Assembly (NCBI GenBank): GCA_036873755.1 | Contig: JAVTVY010018713.1 | Coordinates: forward strand, 19,473-83,472 | DNA from: Hanleya hanleyi | Taxonomy: Eukaryota; Mollusca; Polyplacophora; Lepidopleurida; Hanleyidae | Length of the DNA stretch: 64,000 nt | Direction of reading: 5' to 3' | In this document: positions 44,310 through 56,399 of the stretch, in pieces | How the letters are laid out: each line of letters opens with the position of its first letter | Numbering within the stretch: the first letter of the stretch is position 1 | Program-made: the position numbers and the translations under genes | The notes under the pieces: generated by a model | Seen by the model: only the letters and a program-made list of their open reading frames with translations | Database searches by the model: none | Told to the model about the DNA's origin: nothing

Positions 44310-44659
44310 TTAGTAAGGTTCATCAACTGATTCCAAAAATTAACACAACTAATTAACACAGTCGCTGTTAGTTGTGTTAAAACCCCACTAATAAGACCAC
44401 GCTTTATCGTCATGAGTATATAAGATCAAGTTGCCTACATTGGTAACATAACTGCACCGTTCAAGTGTTTCAGATTTTATATTGAATGTTGACTTTTAAT
44501 AAAGACGGGAAAAGTTCCTGAGAGTTATGATGCAAGAAGTAGCCTCGCCGTCAAAATAATGACACGGCTCCCACTTACGTGAGAGTCGTGATCTCACTAT
44601 CACGAAGGCATGACTCTCGGTTGAGAATGGTCGTACTCTACACTACGAATGCTTCCATA

Positions 44660-45474
44660 TTGTGAAATGTCGATTCTTGGCCATCATATAAATGCATAAA
44701 TTTCGACTTTTCATTTACCAATTTTATATAAATCTGCGTGCATGCAACCTTGATATTGTGATGTGTTTTGACAAAACTATTTCCGAAATACTTTTTGATG
44801 CCCCTTTAGGTCGGTTATTGTAAACACAACTATTTGTGAGAAACAGTTATGTAGTTTCAAATTTATACAGGATAACATAGAAACTGCTTGTGTAAGGGTA
44901 ATGAATTAACCTTGGTTTTGACGACTGAATTTATGTAATGCGACAGATTCGTGATCTGCCTGTCATAATTGCACCGAATTTATAAGGACATTTATGTTGG
45001 GTTAACTTGACATTGTAACGTATAGCATTGTATATAATGGAATGAGCGGCACATACAGACAGGCCAAAACCATCAGGTCTCACAGAGGCCAGTACCATCA
45101 GGTCTCAACAGAGGCTATCATGTCTCCAATGATAGATGTTACTATCTCCAGTTCTGAAAATGACTGTTTACAAAATGGTCTGATGTTAATGAAGTTGTGC
45201 TAGTCTGCCTGCCAGATGCTGCCGATCATTCCTGAGTTAGGTGGAATGAATTTGCAATAAATCGGCTTAATATTCAACAGATATGAACTTCGTTTTTGTT
45301 GTATCCTGTCTCATTTAAAGAGGCTGTCAAGTCTTCGAGAAATCTCAGTAGCCGGACCTTGGAATCTATTATTGTACAGGTTTTACATCACCTGAGTCTG
45401 AGACGACTTCGCGTTAAAACATCTTAAGATCACGCGCACAAGCCTTGTCGTCTTGAAGACAGCAAATTTCATAA
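44660..45474. mobile_element. 815-bp Tc1/mariner-like non-autonomous element
   Basis: Ends TTGTGAAATG and the complement of TTATGAAATT form a short imperfect TIR, flanked by TA on each side. Copy B of the segmental duplication has a single TA at the corresponding site (TTCATATGACAC). The interior has a duplicated 'ACCATCAGGTCTCA' segment and no transposase frame. Confidence 0.75.
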
Positions 45475-46242
45475 TATGACACATGCACGACCCATTCAGA
45501 CCACGTATGACACCAGGGTCCGTGTATATCCCAATTCGGAAAGGGTTTTATCGCCCTTGTTCCACCAGGGGCGTATTGGTGCAGAGAGCTTCCGGTAAGT
45601 ACCAAAGGCAATCACAGTTAATTTCAGAAATTGAATATCCTATTTTTCTACAAAATTATCTTTCTAATATTCATATATACACGATCTATCAGTTCATGTA
45701 GAAAATATAAGCAGAATAGGTTTTTTTTCAAATGAATATTCAGGAATAGTTTACAAATACATTATTCACAATAATTTCGGATGCCTTTGATAAAAGTGAA
45801 ATCGAGACGACTACTTGCCGGAAGCAGCTTTTAATACCTCTAATCTTAAAGAGCGGCAGTTATTCAGGGGGAGATCAGACACTTTCTTTAAAGGGCTATA
45901 GGTGTTTGGAAGTAGGCATGTCCGCAAAGCGCAAATGCCATCTTTCTCTACTACTCACAGAGTGTGCATGTGTGTCATGACTTCATCACCCCGGTCGTGG
46001 GCTACACTTCAATATGACACTTTGCACGCCTATTTGAACCCAAAATGGTCCATAAATCATTCAAACACGCCTATGTGCACCCCTAAACTGTCATCTGAAA
46101 TTACTACTCCTTGACTATGCAAGACGTCACTTCCAGTCTAAACTACCCTAATCGTTGTCTACATGCTAGGAGCTTCAAAACGACACCATGACGCCATTTG
46201 GACCCAGGTTAACGCATAGATGACTCAAACACCCTCCTGCGC

Positions 46243-46474
46243 GTGGGCCCTCGGTGGCCGAGTGGTCTAAGGCGCTTCGTTGGTGACCGTTAGCCTCACA
46301 CCGCTGAACCGACACGGGTTCGAGCCCAGCTGGTCCATGTGTGAAAGTTTGTCAGTTACTTGTCGAAAGGGCGGTGGTTCTCTCCGGGTACTCTGGCTTC
46401 CTCCACCAACCAAACTGACTGTCACCATATGAGTGAAACAAATTTGAGTGTGACATTAAGCCAAATTCCCTCCT
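46243..46474 (+). mobile_element. tRNA-derived SINE, complete, 10-bp target duplication
   Basis: Head GGTGGCCGAGTGGTCTAAGG (A box TGGCCGAGTGG) and GGTTCGAGCCC (B box), Leu/Ser-tRNA-like. The core is TCTCCGGGTACTCTGGCTTC, a conserved block seen in many invertebrate SINEs. The tail is GAGTGTGACATTAAGCC. CCTCCTGCGC flanks at 46233-46242 and 46475-46484. Copy B at about 52488-52500 lacks the element. Confidence 0.9.
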
Positions 46475-47639
46475 CCTCCTGCGCTCCCCCAAAATGCCAA
46501 AAGTCAGTTCCGGTCAAACCACCCCAGTCGTAGTCTGCATGCCGAGAGCACCAATACAAGACACTGCAAAATCTCCTCAACAAGGGGACAATTTACTTTT
46601 TCTATACTACTGGTGATGGTTGACCACGTAGGCAGCCTTCTGTCCCGAAAACAAAAAATGGTGAACACTCTCCCGATTTTGTTAGATCTTCTGATCAATA
46701 TTGCATTAGAAATCTATGACGAAAATGATATTTTAAATTCTTAGCGAAGATGGGACTTTTCCATGATATTACAGGCCTTTTCCGTGGAATTTATATCTAA
46801 ATCATTAAAGATGAATACACAATCCCGAATTATTAAAAAAATAAGCAAGGTGGACACATGGTTTCCTCATGGATTTTGATGCTGTCTTTTCTCGAAGTAT
46901 AATAATAATTTTTTATTTGTTTTTTTTTTGGTATTATTCGCTAAGAACCTTATTTCCGTCACCTATAGTATCTTCGACAATGTGAAAGGGTATCTTTAGT
47001 CTACAACATTTTACAGGGTCATAGGCTTATCAAGGTTAGTGAATAAAAATATGCCGCGTCATGACACTTTCACCTGTTGATCGATTGTCAAAGGTACATG
47101 TGAACACATATATTTACAATCCATTGTCATGCGCCCACAGTATTATAGAGCGGCTCTACGGTGACCCATGGGGGACACTGGTGATTTTATTTGTTCCCTT
47201 GATCTTCTTAGAATTTTCCACGAAATCAAATTGTTTGGTTTTCAATTTTCTCCATTTTTGCGATTCGTTCTTCGTTTTCTTGCGATTTTGTTTTGAAATG
47301 TAGCTTTTTATACGCCCGTCGATAGACGATGTCTCACACAGCGCATGATACATTTCACAGGCTCACTCCACTTACCTCAGTAAGGTGGTTTAATGCGATA
47401 ACGAATTCTGTCCGTCCGTCTGTAAACTTTTTTGTCTGTGCGATTTCTTCAGTTCCATGTCATGGATTCATACCAACTTTGGGTATACCTTACCAATGAA
47501 GATTCATCAAATCAGTTTATAGTTTTGGATATTTCCTGGTGATATTTGCAATTCAAAAAGATTTATTGGAAATCGCGACTTTCCACATATTTCCATACAA
47601 TATCGGAAAAACGCAAGAAAATTCAAAATCGTCAATAAA

Positions 47640-47760
47640 CTATTTTTACAGCGGTGATGACTTTTACACCGCGGTGCAATTTTTTTCACCGCGGAGGAAA
47701 TATTTGCATTGAAGTGAAAATGTTTATACCACGGTGATAATATTTACGCCGCATAGTGGC
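47640..47760. repeat. cluster of CACCGCGGTG-type palindromes
   Basis: Five degenerate units (ACAGCGGTGATG, ACACCGCGGTGCAA, TCACCGCGGAGG, ACCACGGTGATAATATTTACG), also in copy B at 53660-53765. The layout (10-bp palindrome plus AT-rich spacer) mirrors the CACCTGGGTG arrays at 18.7-21.8 kb with a different centre. Confidence 0.7.
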
Positions 47761-48122
47761 AAAACAAATAACCACAAAAAATGAAGAAAATTCAGTTGAT
47801 TTCGTGGAAAATACTAAGAAAAGCAAGGAAACTAAAAAAATCACGAATGTCCCTATCGACTATGGTTAGCTCGAATTAGAACTCACAATTGACATTATTT
47901 ACCGCCAACAGATGGAAGATAATCTTCATTTCATTCTATGCAATCCCGCGTTAGTATTGAAAGAACCCTGAACCCATCAATGTATTTGCATTCGGGTTTT
48001 CCTATTTATCTGTTCCTCTTGTCAGATTTTACAATGATAAAATGGTGTTGAATAAATCATTACCAAACGCAATCAAAATTAAACGACTTGAACATTTCTG
48101 TACACGGAGAGAGATGTAATGC

Positions 48123-48236
48123 CTGTTCAGAATACAAATCAAATCAAATACTTTATTGCACATTTGTGCCCCAGAGGGACTAATGGCATGAACATACAAA
48201 CACAGTGACAATACAAATAACTACATGATATAACAT
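48123..48236 (-). mobile_element. 5'-truncated non-LTR retrotransposon 3' end
   Basis: Minus strand reads GCCATTAGTCCCTCTGGGGC, then ACAAATGTGCAATAAAGTAT, then (TTTGA)3, a 3' terminus typical of LINEs with short tandem tails. It lies just outside copy A. Confidence 0.7.
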
Positions 48237-48599
48237 ACTAAAACATTATTGTGGCGATGTATATAAAACCTCGCTGGAGCACTGTCAATTCTTATTTTTT
48301 ACATACGGCTAAAACATTCGTATGTAAACTTAGCCAGGGCATTATGGGACGCTTGGCAAAACGTTGAGAAAAAGGGACCTTTTTTTCAGACCCACAAAGT
48401 TGGCAGGAAATCCAGGTCTCAATTAATAAAAAGCCTTGCAATAATTTCGCGTCTTCTGTTGTCATCCAATGTTAAATTTGATCACCAGTTTCCGCTCTAT
48501 AACGAATCTGGTTATTTTGTCTTGTTTCCAAATATTGAAAGGTCAAAATGAAAATCCAAGATCTAAGAACATTTATATTTTAAGATCGTCTCCTCGGGA
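48237..48599. other. no feature seen
   Basis: AT-rich; nothing supported. Confidence 0.4.
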
Positions 48600-48659
48600 C
48601 CATCATTTCAGGCCTCCTCATATCGTCTATAAGAACGTGGCGATTTAACAAACAGGACG

Positions 48660-49030
48660 CCCGATCTTATCATTGCGAGACTTCACTCAAGACCAAGCCT
48701 GGTCATTTGGAAACGCCTCCTCTTCAAGTGACGTCATATGATTACCCGGAGGACGAAGACACATCTTACAAATCATTTCAAATAAGCCAAACAGTTATTC
48801 GCATCTCAATAATAGGACCACTTGGATATGTTCCTGTTCAGATTGTTAGGTCTCTCAGTAAAATGAACCCTATCATTGTCGAAGATGTTGGGCCATTTCA
48901 TATATCGAAACGAATACAGTTTAATTTGTAAAACGGGTTTGTGGATTTATACAATATGGAATGTTTTGCATTGTGTCTAGGGTCAATTTGTATATTGTTT
49001 ATGACCTATATATCGTTTAGCCCCTCCACT
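48660..49030 (+). repeat. dispersed unit, partner of 57290-57845
   Basis: Shares ACTCAAGACCAAG, TATGATTACC.GGAGGACGAA, CGCATCTCAATAATAGGAC, TTGGATATGTTCCTGTTCAG and TTTGTGGATTTATACAATATGG with the 57 kb copy. This copy is uninterrupted at the site where the other carries a SINE. The 74-codon frame 48707-48931 is not conserved and not treated as a gene. Confidence 0.85.
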
Positions 49031-49185
49031 TTTCTACCTTCACATCTTGGTCAAAAGTCGGTCATATACAGCTTGAAGTTTTATTCAAATGTCAAAAATT
49101 TGTTTGAAGGTCGGGTTGTATTTCATCACAGGTAGGCCTATTTAATGCGTTGATGCCCCCGTGAAGTTTGCACTTTTTGTCCCCC

Positions 49186-50935
49186 GCCGCAACGCGGCCG
49201 GGGACTTTAAAATGGTTCTTGCTTCTATGTGTCCGTGCATGCACGGACATGTCCGTGCAAATACTTCGTAAGCAATAACTTCTAAATGCTTTGTCGGATT
49301 CCTCCGAAATTTTTCATCTGCATTCTTTGCGAAAAGACGTCTCTTGGTATTATGTTTCAGCAAGATCCGCCTGTAGGTGGCGCCACTGGGGTCTTGCTTC
49401 TATGTGACGGACATGTCCGTGCAAATACTTCGTAAGCAATAACTTCTAAATGCTTTGTCGGATTCCTCCGAAATTTGGCATCTGCATTCTTTGCGACAAG
49501 ACGTCTCTTGGTATTACGTTTCAGCAAGATCCGCCTCTAGGTGGCGCCACTGGGTATTGTTCCAATCTTTAGTGCATGTCAGTGCATGTCCGTGCAAATA
49601 CTTCGTAAGCGATAACTCCTAAATGCTTTGTCGGATTCCTCCGAAATTTGGCATCTGCATTCTTTGCGACAAGTCGTCTGTTGGTATTACGTTTCAGCAA
49701 GATCCGCCTGTAGGTGGCGCCACTGGGTCTTGTTCCAATATTTAGTGCATGTCCGTGCAAATACTGCGTAAGCGATAACTCCTAAATGCTTTGCCGGATT
49801 CCTCCGAAATTTGGCATCTGCATTCTTTGCGACAAGACGTCGCTGGTATTACGTTTCAGCAAGATCCGCCTGTAGGTGGCGCCACTGGGTCTTGTTCCAA
49901 TCTTTAATGCATGTCCGTTCATGTGTTTGTTCAAATCCTTCGCGAGCGATAACTTTCGAACAATTTGTCGGATTTCTTCGAAATTTGGTAAACTCATTCC
50001 CTGCGACAAAACACCGTTGGTGATGCGTTTCAGCAAAATCCACCCGGAGGTGGCGCCACTAGAGTTCATTCCATTATTCCATGCTGCAAGTGATAACTTA
50101 GAAACACTTGGTCGAATTTCTTTGAAATATCCTACATATGTACCTTTCTGGGTAACATGAGAAACGTTGCGGCTCATCGGATTCTTTTCAAATTTGGCAT
50201 GCATTTACCATGCCAGGAGCTGTTGCTTGGGATTGCCTTTCGCTCACTTGCACTCACAGGTGGCGCCACCTGGTGGTAACATCACAAATTCGTTTCCGGG
50301 TAATAACTTGAGAACTGACCATCGGATTCTTCTCAAATTTTGTATGAATGTACCGTGACATAAGATGTCGCTTGACAATGCATTTCACTGACTTGCGCCT
50401 AGAGGTGGCGTCACCTGGTGTCAAAATCTAAATTTGGTTTCTGGGCAATAACTTGAGGACCCTCATCGGATTCTTCTCAAATTTGGTATGCAGATGTCCC
50501 CACGATACCATGTTCCTTGGGATTGTATTTTTCCCGCTTCTGCCTACAGGTGGCGTCTCCTGGTGGAAAAATTTGTTTCCGGGCAATAATTTGGCAACTG
50601 CTCATCAGATTATTCTCAAATTTTGTATTCATATGTGACCTGCCCCAAATAACATGAACACCGGTGGGCATCTAGTACCGGCAATAACTTGAGGACCCCT
50701 CTTCAGAGTCTCAAAGTTCATATGCCGATACCATGACATGAGATGTCATTTGGGATTGTGTTTTGCCTGCTTGCACCTACAGGTGGTGACTCCTTGTGGC
50801 AAAGTCTAAATTTGGTTTCTGGGCAATAGGTTGAGGATGCCTTCATATTCTTGTCAAATTTAGTTTGCAGATAATATGCCATGAGTTGTCGCTTGGGGTT
50901 GCATTTCGGTTACATAATTTTCATGCTACATGGTA
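49186..50935 (+). repeat. tandem array of ~165-bp units with GGTGGCGCCAC boxes
   Basis: Starts with CCCCCGCCGCAACGCGGCCG. About ten units follow, the first five similar (GTGCAAATACTTCGTAAGC, TTGTCGGATTCCTCCGAAAT, CAAGATCCGCCT(G/C)TAGGTGGCGCCACTGG), later ones diverged (TTCTCAAATTTG, ACTTGCGCCTAGAGGTGGCG, CACCTGGTGG). Open frames of up to 140 codons on both strands come from the periodicity. Same general layout as the array at 6.6-7.5 kb but different sequence. Confidence 0.9.
50263..50276 (-). promoter_or_regulatory. perfect CTCF-consensus motif inside the tandem array
   Basis: The minus strand reads CCACCAGGTGGCGC, matching CCASYAGRKGGCRS fully. Near-matches recur in neighbouring units near 50403-50420 and 50548-50566. 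Confidence 0.45.
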
Positions 50936-51520
50936 AAGAAAATATATTACAGTAGCAATCAACATTCAGTCAGCCATTCGGAGTTGATTTCAAAACCTGG
51001 GAAGGTGGAAAGACCCCTCTGCTTCTTACGCCTGTGAAGTAGCTGTTGCCATCCTCATGAATATCTTCAGAAACCGACAGCGCTTATAAATATTGCTGCC
51101 ATTTTGGTGGGGGACCTAGCATCCTCTGGCTGCTTGTTACATTTCGGTCTCGAGTCAAAATCAGGTCCTGGTATCAGCAATAAGGTATGGTAAATATTTC
51201 TCTTCATTGGTATATATATATATACTGAAACTTTCCATTTTTTCATGTCTTACCCAAAAGTTGAAAATACGCTATCCTGGGCAAAATGGACGCAGCGGGG
51301 CATATTAAATGGGCCGGAGGTCCGTTTTGCTCCTTATGGCCGATCCCTAGATCAAATTCATACCAAATTCTTGTGCAGGCGCACTGATCAAGTAACCTGG
51401 GTTTTTTTGTGTGTTTTATATTTTTATTATTTATTTTCGGGGGCCAAGGAATACAAATTGACCTGTCAAATTGCTCATTAATCGGTTTAAGGATATAAAA
51501 TGATAATGCTAATATTATTC
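50936..51520. other. no feature seen
   Basis: A short (TA)n at about 51213-51224; otherwise nothing supported. Confidence 0.4.
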
Positions 51521-54100
51521 TTAGTAAGGTCCATCAACTGATTCCAATAATTTACACAACTAATTAACACAGTCGCTGTTAATTATGTTAAAACCCCACT
51601 AATATCGTCTTGAGTATATAAGATCAAGTTGCCTACATTGGTAACAGTTATGGAGTTATGATGCAAGAGGGAGCCTCGCTGTTAAAATAATGCCACGGCT
51701 CTCACTTACGTGAGAGTCGTGATCTCACTATCACGAAGGCATGACTCTCGGTTGAGAATGGTCGTAGTCTACACCACGAATGATTCATATGACACATGCG
51801 CCACGACCCATTCAGACCACGTATGACACCAGGGTCCGTGTATATCCCAATTCGGAAAGGGGGTTATCGCCCTTGTCCCACCAGGGGCGTATTGGTGCAG
51901 AGAGCTTCCGGTAAGTACCAAAGGCACTCGCAGTTAATTTCAGAAATTGAATATTCTATTTTTCTAGAAAATATAAGCAGAACAGTTTTTTCAAATAAAT
52001 ATTCAGGAATAGTTTACACATACATTATTCACAATAATTTCGGGTGCCTTTGATAAAAGTGAAATCGAGACGACTACTTCCCGGAAGCAGCTTTTAATAC
52101 CTCTAACCTTAAAGAGCGCCAGTTATTCAGGGGGAAATCAGACACTTTCTTGAAAGGGCTATAGGTGTTTAGAAGTAGGCATGCCCGCAAAACGCAAATG
52201 CCATCTTTCTCTACTACTCACAGTGTGCATGTGTATCATGACTTCATCTCCCCGGTCGTAGGCTACACTGCAATATGACACTTTGCACGCCATATTTGGA
52301 CCCAAGATTGTTCATGAATCATTCAAACACGCCTATATGCACCCCTAAACTGTCATCTGCAGTTATTACTCCTTGACTATGCAAGACATCACTTCCAGTC
52401 AAAACTACCCTAATCGTAGTCTACATGCCAGGAGCTTCAAAACGACACCATGCATGCAGGTTGTTAGCGCATAGATGACTCAAAAAAAAACCTGCGCTCC
52501 CCCAAAATGCCAAAGGTTACTTCCGATCAAACCACCCCAGTCTTAGTCTGCATGCCGAGAGCACCAATACAAGACACTGCAAAATCTCCTCAACAAGGGA
52601 ACCATTTACTATTTCTATACTACTGATGATGGTTGAGCATGTTGGCAGCCTTCTGTTCTGAAAACAAAAAATGGTGAACCCTCTCCCGATTTTATTAGAT
52701 CTTCTGATGGCGAAAATGATATTCTAAATTCTTAGCGAAGATGGGGCTTTTCCATTTCTGTGGAAATCATATCTAAACCTTTAAAGATGAATAGACAATC
52801 CCGAATTATTCAAAAATAAGCAAGGTGAACACATGGTTTCCTCATGGTTTTTGATGCTGTCTTTTCTCGAAGTATAATTCAAAAAAAATATTAATGTTAT
52901 TATTATTATTATTATTATTATTCGCTAAGAACCTTATTTCCGTTACCTTTAGTATCTTTGACAATGTGAAAGGGTATCACATTTTGTCTACAATATTTTA
53001 CATGGTCATAGGCTTAGGTTAGTGAATAAAAATATGCCGCGTCATGACACTTTCACCTGTTGATCGATTGTCAAAGGTACATGTGAACACATATATTTAC
53101 AATCCATTGTTTTCATTGGCAAGAACCCCCACATGTATGTACAAGCCATGCGCCCACAGTATTATAGAGCGGCTCTATGGTGACCCATTGGAAATTTTAT
53201 TTGTTCCCTTGATCTTAGAATTTTCCAATTTATCGATTCGTTCTACATTTTCTTGCGATTTTGTTATGAAATGTGCCTTTTATACGCCCGTCAATAGACG
53301 AGGCCCTGCAATGCGATAAACCTCCGCACAGCGCATGATCCATTTCACAGGCTCACTTCACTTATATAGGCTATGTGATGTGCTTGAATGCGATCGCGAA
53401 TTCTGTCTATCCGTCTGTCCGTCCGTCCGTCTATCCGTCTGTAAACTTTTTTGTCTGTGCGATTTCCTCAGTTGCAGGTCATGGATTCGTACCAACTTTG
53501 GGTATTCCTTGCCCGTGAGGATTCATCGAATCAGTTTATAGTTTTGGATATTTCCTGGTGATATTTGCAATTCAAAATGATTCATTGTAAAACGGGACTT
53601 CCCACATATTTCCATACAATATCGAAAAAACCCAAGAAAATTCAAAATCTTCAATAAACTATTTTTACAGCGGTGATGACTTTTAAACCGCGATGCAATT
53701 TTTTTCACCGCGGAGGAAATATTTGCATTGATAATGTTTACACCACGGTGATAATATTTACGCCACGTCGTGGCAAAACAGAATTGCAAGAGAGTACCAC
53801 AACAAATAAAGAGAATTCATTTGATTTCGTGGAAAATACTAAGAAAAGCAAAGAAACTAAAAAAAATCACGAATGGTATATCGACCATGGTAAGCCCGAA
53901 TTAGAACTCACAACTGACATTATTTACCACCAACAGATGGAAGATAATCTTCATTTCATTATATGCAATCCCGCGTTAATAATGAGAGAACCCTGAACAC
54001 ATCAATGTATTTGCATTCGGGTTTTCCTATTTATCTGTTCCTCTTATCAGATTTTACAATGATAAAATGGTGTTGAATAAATCATTACCAAACGCAATCA
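51521..54100 (+). repeat. segmental duplication, copy B
   Basis: Direct duplicate of 44310-48075 lacking the TA-flanked element and the SINE. It has its own changes: an (ATT)n at about 52895-52922, an insertion near 53113-53148 and small deletions. Its right end (AAACGCAATCA) abuts the palindrome at 54098. It carries a decayed NRF1/CRE monomer at about 52195-52280. Confidence 0.9.
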
Positions 54101-54229
54101 CTTCCGATTCCGTTCACGTGACCGGAACTGACCATTGACCCCTGCGCGCAATTATTATCCGGTATTGTTTTGTCAGCGCGCGCAGGGGTCAACGGTCAGT
54201 TTCGGTCACGTGAACGGAAGCGGAAGTGA
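54098..54229. mobile_element. short palindromic element with ~52-bp arms
   Basis: TCACTTCCGATTCCGTTCAC, GTGACCGGAACTGACC, TTGACCCCTGCGCGC and the complement on the right. Copy A at the same position (48075) continues into different sequence, so the palindrome marks the duplication edge or a later insertion there. Confidence 0.8.
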
Positions 54230-54424
54230 CCTCACAGAGGTCATATGCAAATTACTGAGATCAACAGGTGTCCAAATGCTCTTGCAGAATACCCGATAAT
54301 AATGGTGCGCATGGGTCAAAGGTCACTTCCGTTCAATATGGGTCATCCCAGATACTCAAACTTCTTATCATAAATACATCTACAATACAGTTAGTTAGGC
54401 GGGTCTAATATTTCTCCTCACTCT

Positions 54425-54925
54425 TTCCTGTTTAACCAGTGTTTGCTGGTATATCCCTGTTTGACTAGTGTTTGGTACTATAGCCCTGTCTGACCAGTGT
54501 TTGGTGTTATAGCCCTGTCTGACCAGTGTTTGGAGGTGTAGCTCTGTTTGACCAATGTTTGATGGTATAGCCCTGTTTGACTAATGTTTGGTGGTATATC
54601 CCTGTTTGACCAGTGTTTGGTGGTATATCCCTGTTTGACCAGTGTTTGGTGGTATAGCCCTGTTTGACCAGTGTTTGGTGGTATAGTCCTGTTTGACCAG
54701 TGTTTGTTGGTATAGCCCTGTTTGACCAGTGTTTGGTGGTATAGTCCTGTTTGACCAGTGTTTGGTGGTATAGCCCTGTTTGACTAGTGTTTGGTGGTAT
54801 AGCCCGGTTTGACCAGTGTTTGGTGGTATAGCCCTGTTTGACCAGTGTTTGGTGGTATAGCCCTGTCTGACCAGTGTTGGGGGTATAGCCCTGTTTGACC
54901 AGTGTTTGGTGGTACCTGTCTTGTG
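54425..54925 (+). repeat. 29-bp minisatellite, about 17 units
   Basis: Unit CCCTGTTTGACCAGTGTTTG plus GTGGTATAG, highly homogeneous, so recent. Because 29 is not a multiple of three, an ORF cycles through all frames, explaining the 177-206-codon minus-strand frames, which are not genes. Confidence 0.95.
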
Positions 54926-55439
54926 ACAACTTCCGGTTCCGGTCACGCGAGAGTAAACATGGAAAAACCCGGATGTAAGATGAGAACCCAGATGTAAAAC
55001 CAGTGCCCGGATGGAAGACGGGGGAACGACGGGAAAAACCCAATGGGAAACCCGGATGTTGACAAGGTCCCAGATGTAAAATCCACTGCCCACACATACA
55101 CACACACCTCTCATCTGTCTGTATCATGGCCTCAATGCGTTATGATAGGGCGTTAAGGCATGGAGATAGGGCGTTGAGTCGTTGAGACAGGCGTTAAGAC
55201 GTAACGACGAGCCTTGACGGGTGACAGTCATTCGAGAGCTTCAAACTGATACCCCACACGGTCCATGTGACCAGGGATGGTCCCTCAATCACTCAACAAA
55301 CCTCCACGAATCCCCAAAATGCCTGCTTTCTATACTACGGCCAGACTGCGCATGCGCAAAATGATGAAAACGGACGGTACATTAGTCCAGTCGGATTCCA
55401 CTCACTCACTCACCGTCGTTAGTGCGTCCATGCGTTAAG

Positions 55440-55790
55440 ACGAGCATTGGGGACGCCTCACGGGCGTCTTGCACGCTTCACTCATTCACTCACTGACGGG
55501 CGTTGGGGACGCCTTACGGGCGTTGTGCACGCCTCACTCACTCACTCACACTCACTGACGGGCTTGGGGACGCCTCACGGGCGTTGTGCAAGCCTCACTC
55601 AGTCACTCACTCGCAATGACGGGCGTTGGGGACGCCTCACGGTCGTTGTGCACACCTCACTCACTCACACTCACTCACGGGCGTTAGGGACGCCTCACGG
55701 GCGCTGTGCACGCCTGACTCACTCACTCACACTCACTAACTCACTCACTCACTCACTCACACACACACACGCGCGCATACACTCACACTC
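55440..55790 (+). repeat. ~60-bp minisatellite plus (ACTC)n
   Basis: Five to six units of GGGCGTTGGGGACGCCTCAC, GGGCGTTGTGCACGCC and (TCAC)n, then a (CTCA)n/(CA)n/(CG)n run to about 55790. The 126-codon frame through it is spurious. Confidence 0.9.
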
Positions 55791-56399
55791 ACAGGTAACT
55801 CTACCAGGTAGCTGGATGGAACAATAGGCCGTTATCTACTCCAAACGCACTCCATTGCACCTCCGAAACTCCCGCTTTCGCTACTACTTCCACTGATGAC
55901 GTCACCAGTGACATCACAGGTGACGTGGGCATCCCTTCAAGGCGTGGTCTACACCCCGAGAGCTACAAAATAACACTTCCCAAGACACATTCCGACTAAT
56001 AGTGGTCCCTCTCCACCCCCAACACACCTCCACGCACCCCCAAAATGACCACTTTACTTACTACACCCAACTGCGCAGGCGCAGACTGACGTGACTTGCA
56101 ATAAAAAAAGACTCTACCTACAAAAGCTTCACTTTGACACCTCCCACGACCCATTTGGACCAATAGTTGTCCATCTCTACCCCAAACACACCCCCACGCA
56201 CCCCCAAAATGTCTGCTTTCTATACTCCGGCCAGAATGCGCATGCGCAGAATATTGAAAATGGTCCAGTCGGGTGCTCCTCCACGAGAGCTTCAAAGTGA
56301 GACCTCATACGACACCATAGGACCACTAGGGGCTCACCTAAACGTCCACCCAGTATGGACCTATTCACTGAGCCAGTAGGCCTACGGGCCTATATACAG

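Larger units (their letters stand above)
44310..48075 (+). repeat. segmental duplication, copy A
   Basis: Direct duplicate of 51521-54100, from TTAGTAAGGTTCATCAACTG to AAACGCAATCA. Copy A is longer because of a TA-flanked element at 44660-45474 and a SINE at 46243-46474, both absent from copy B. It includes a decayed NRF1/CRE monomer near 45935-46100, a (GTCC)n start near 47410 and the CACCGCGGTG palindrome cluster at 47640-47760. No gene is recognised in either copy. Confidence 0.9.

Noticed and set aside
46243..46335. Functional tRNA-Leu/Ser gene
   Set aside because: Acceptor stem does not close and the sequence continues into a SINE core with flanking duplication.
49782..50204. 140-codon minus-strand ORF
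   Set aside because: Runs through the ~165-bp tandem array; repeats of the same peptide in neighbouring units show it is a repeat artefact.
54507..55127. 206-codon and 177-codon minus-strand ORFs with KHWSNRAIPPN-type repeats
   Set aside because: They are translations of the 29-bp minisatellite, whose period cycles through all frames; no start context, domain or splice support.
55447..55827. 126-codon ORF with THSLTHSLT repeats
   Set aside because: Translation of (ACTC)n and the 60-bp minisatellite.
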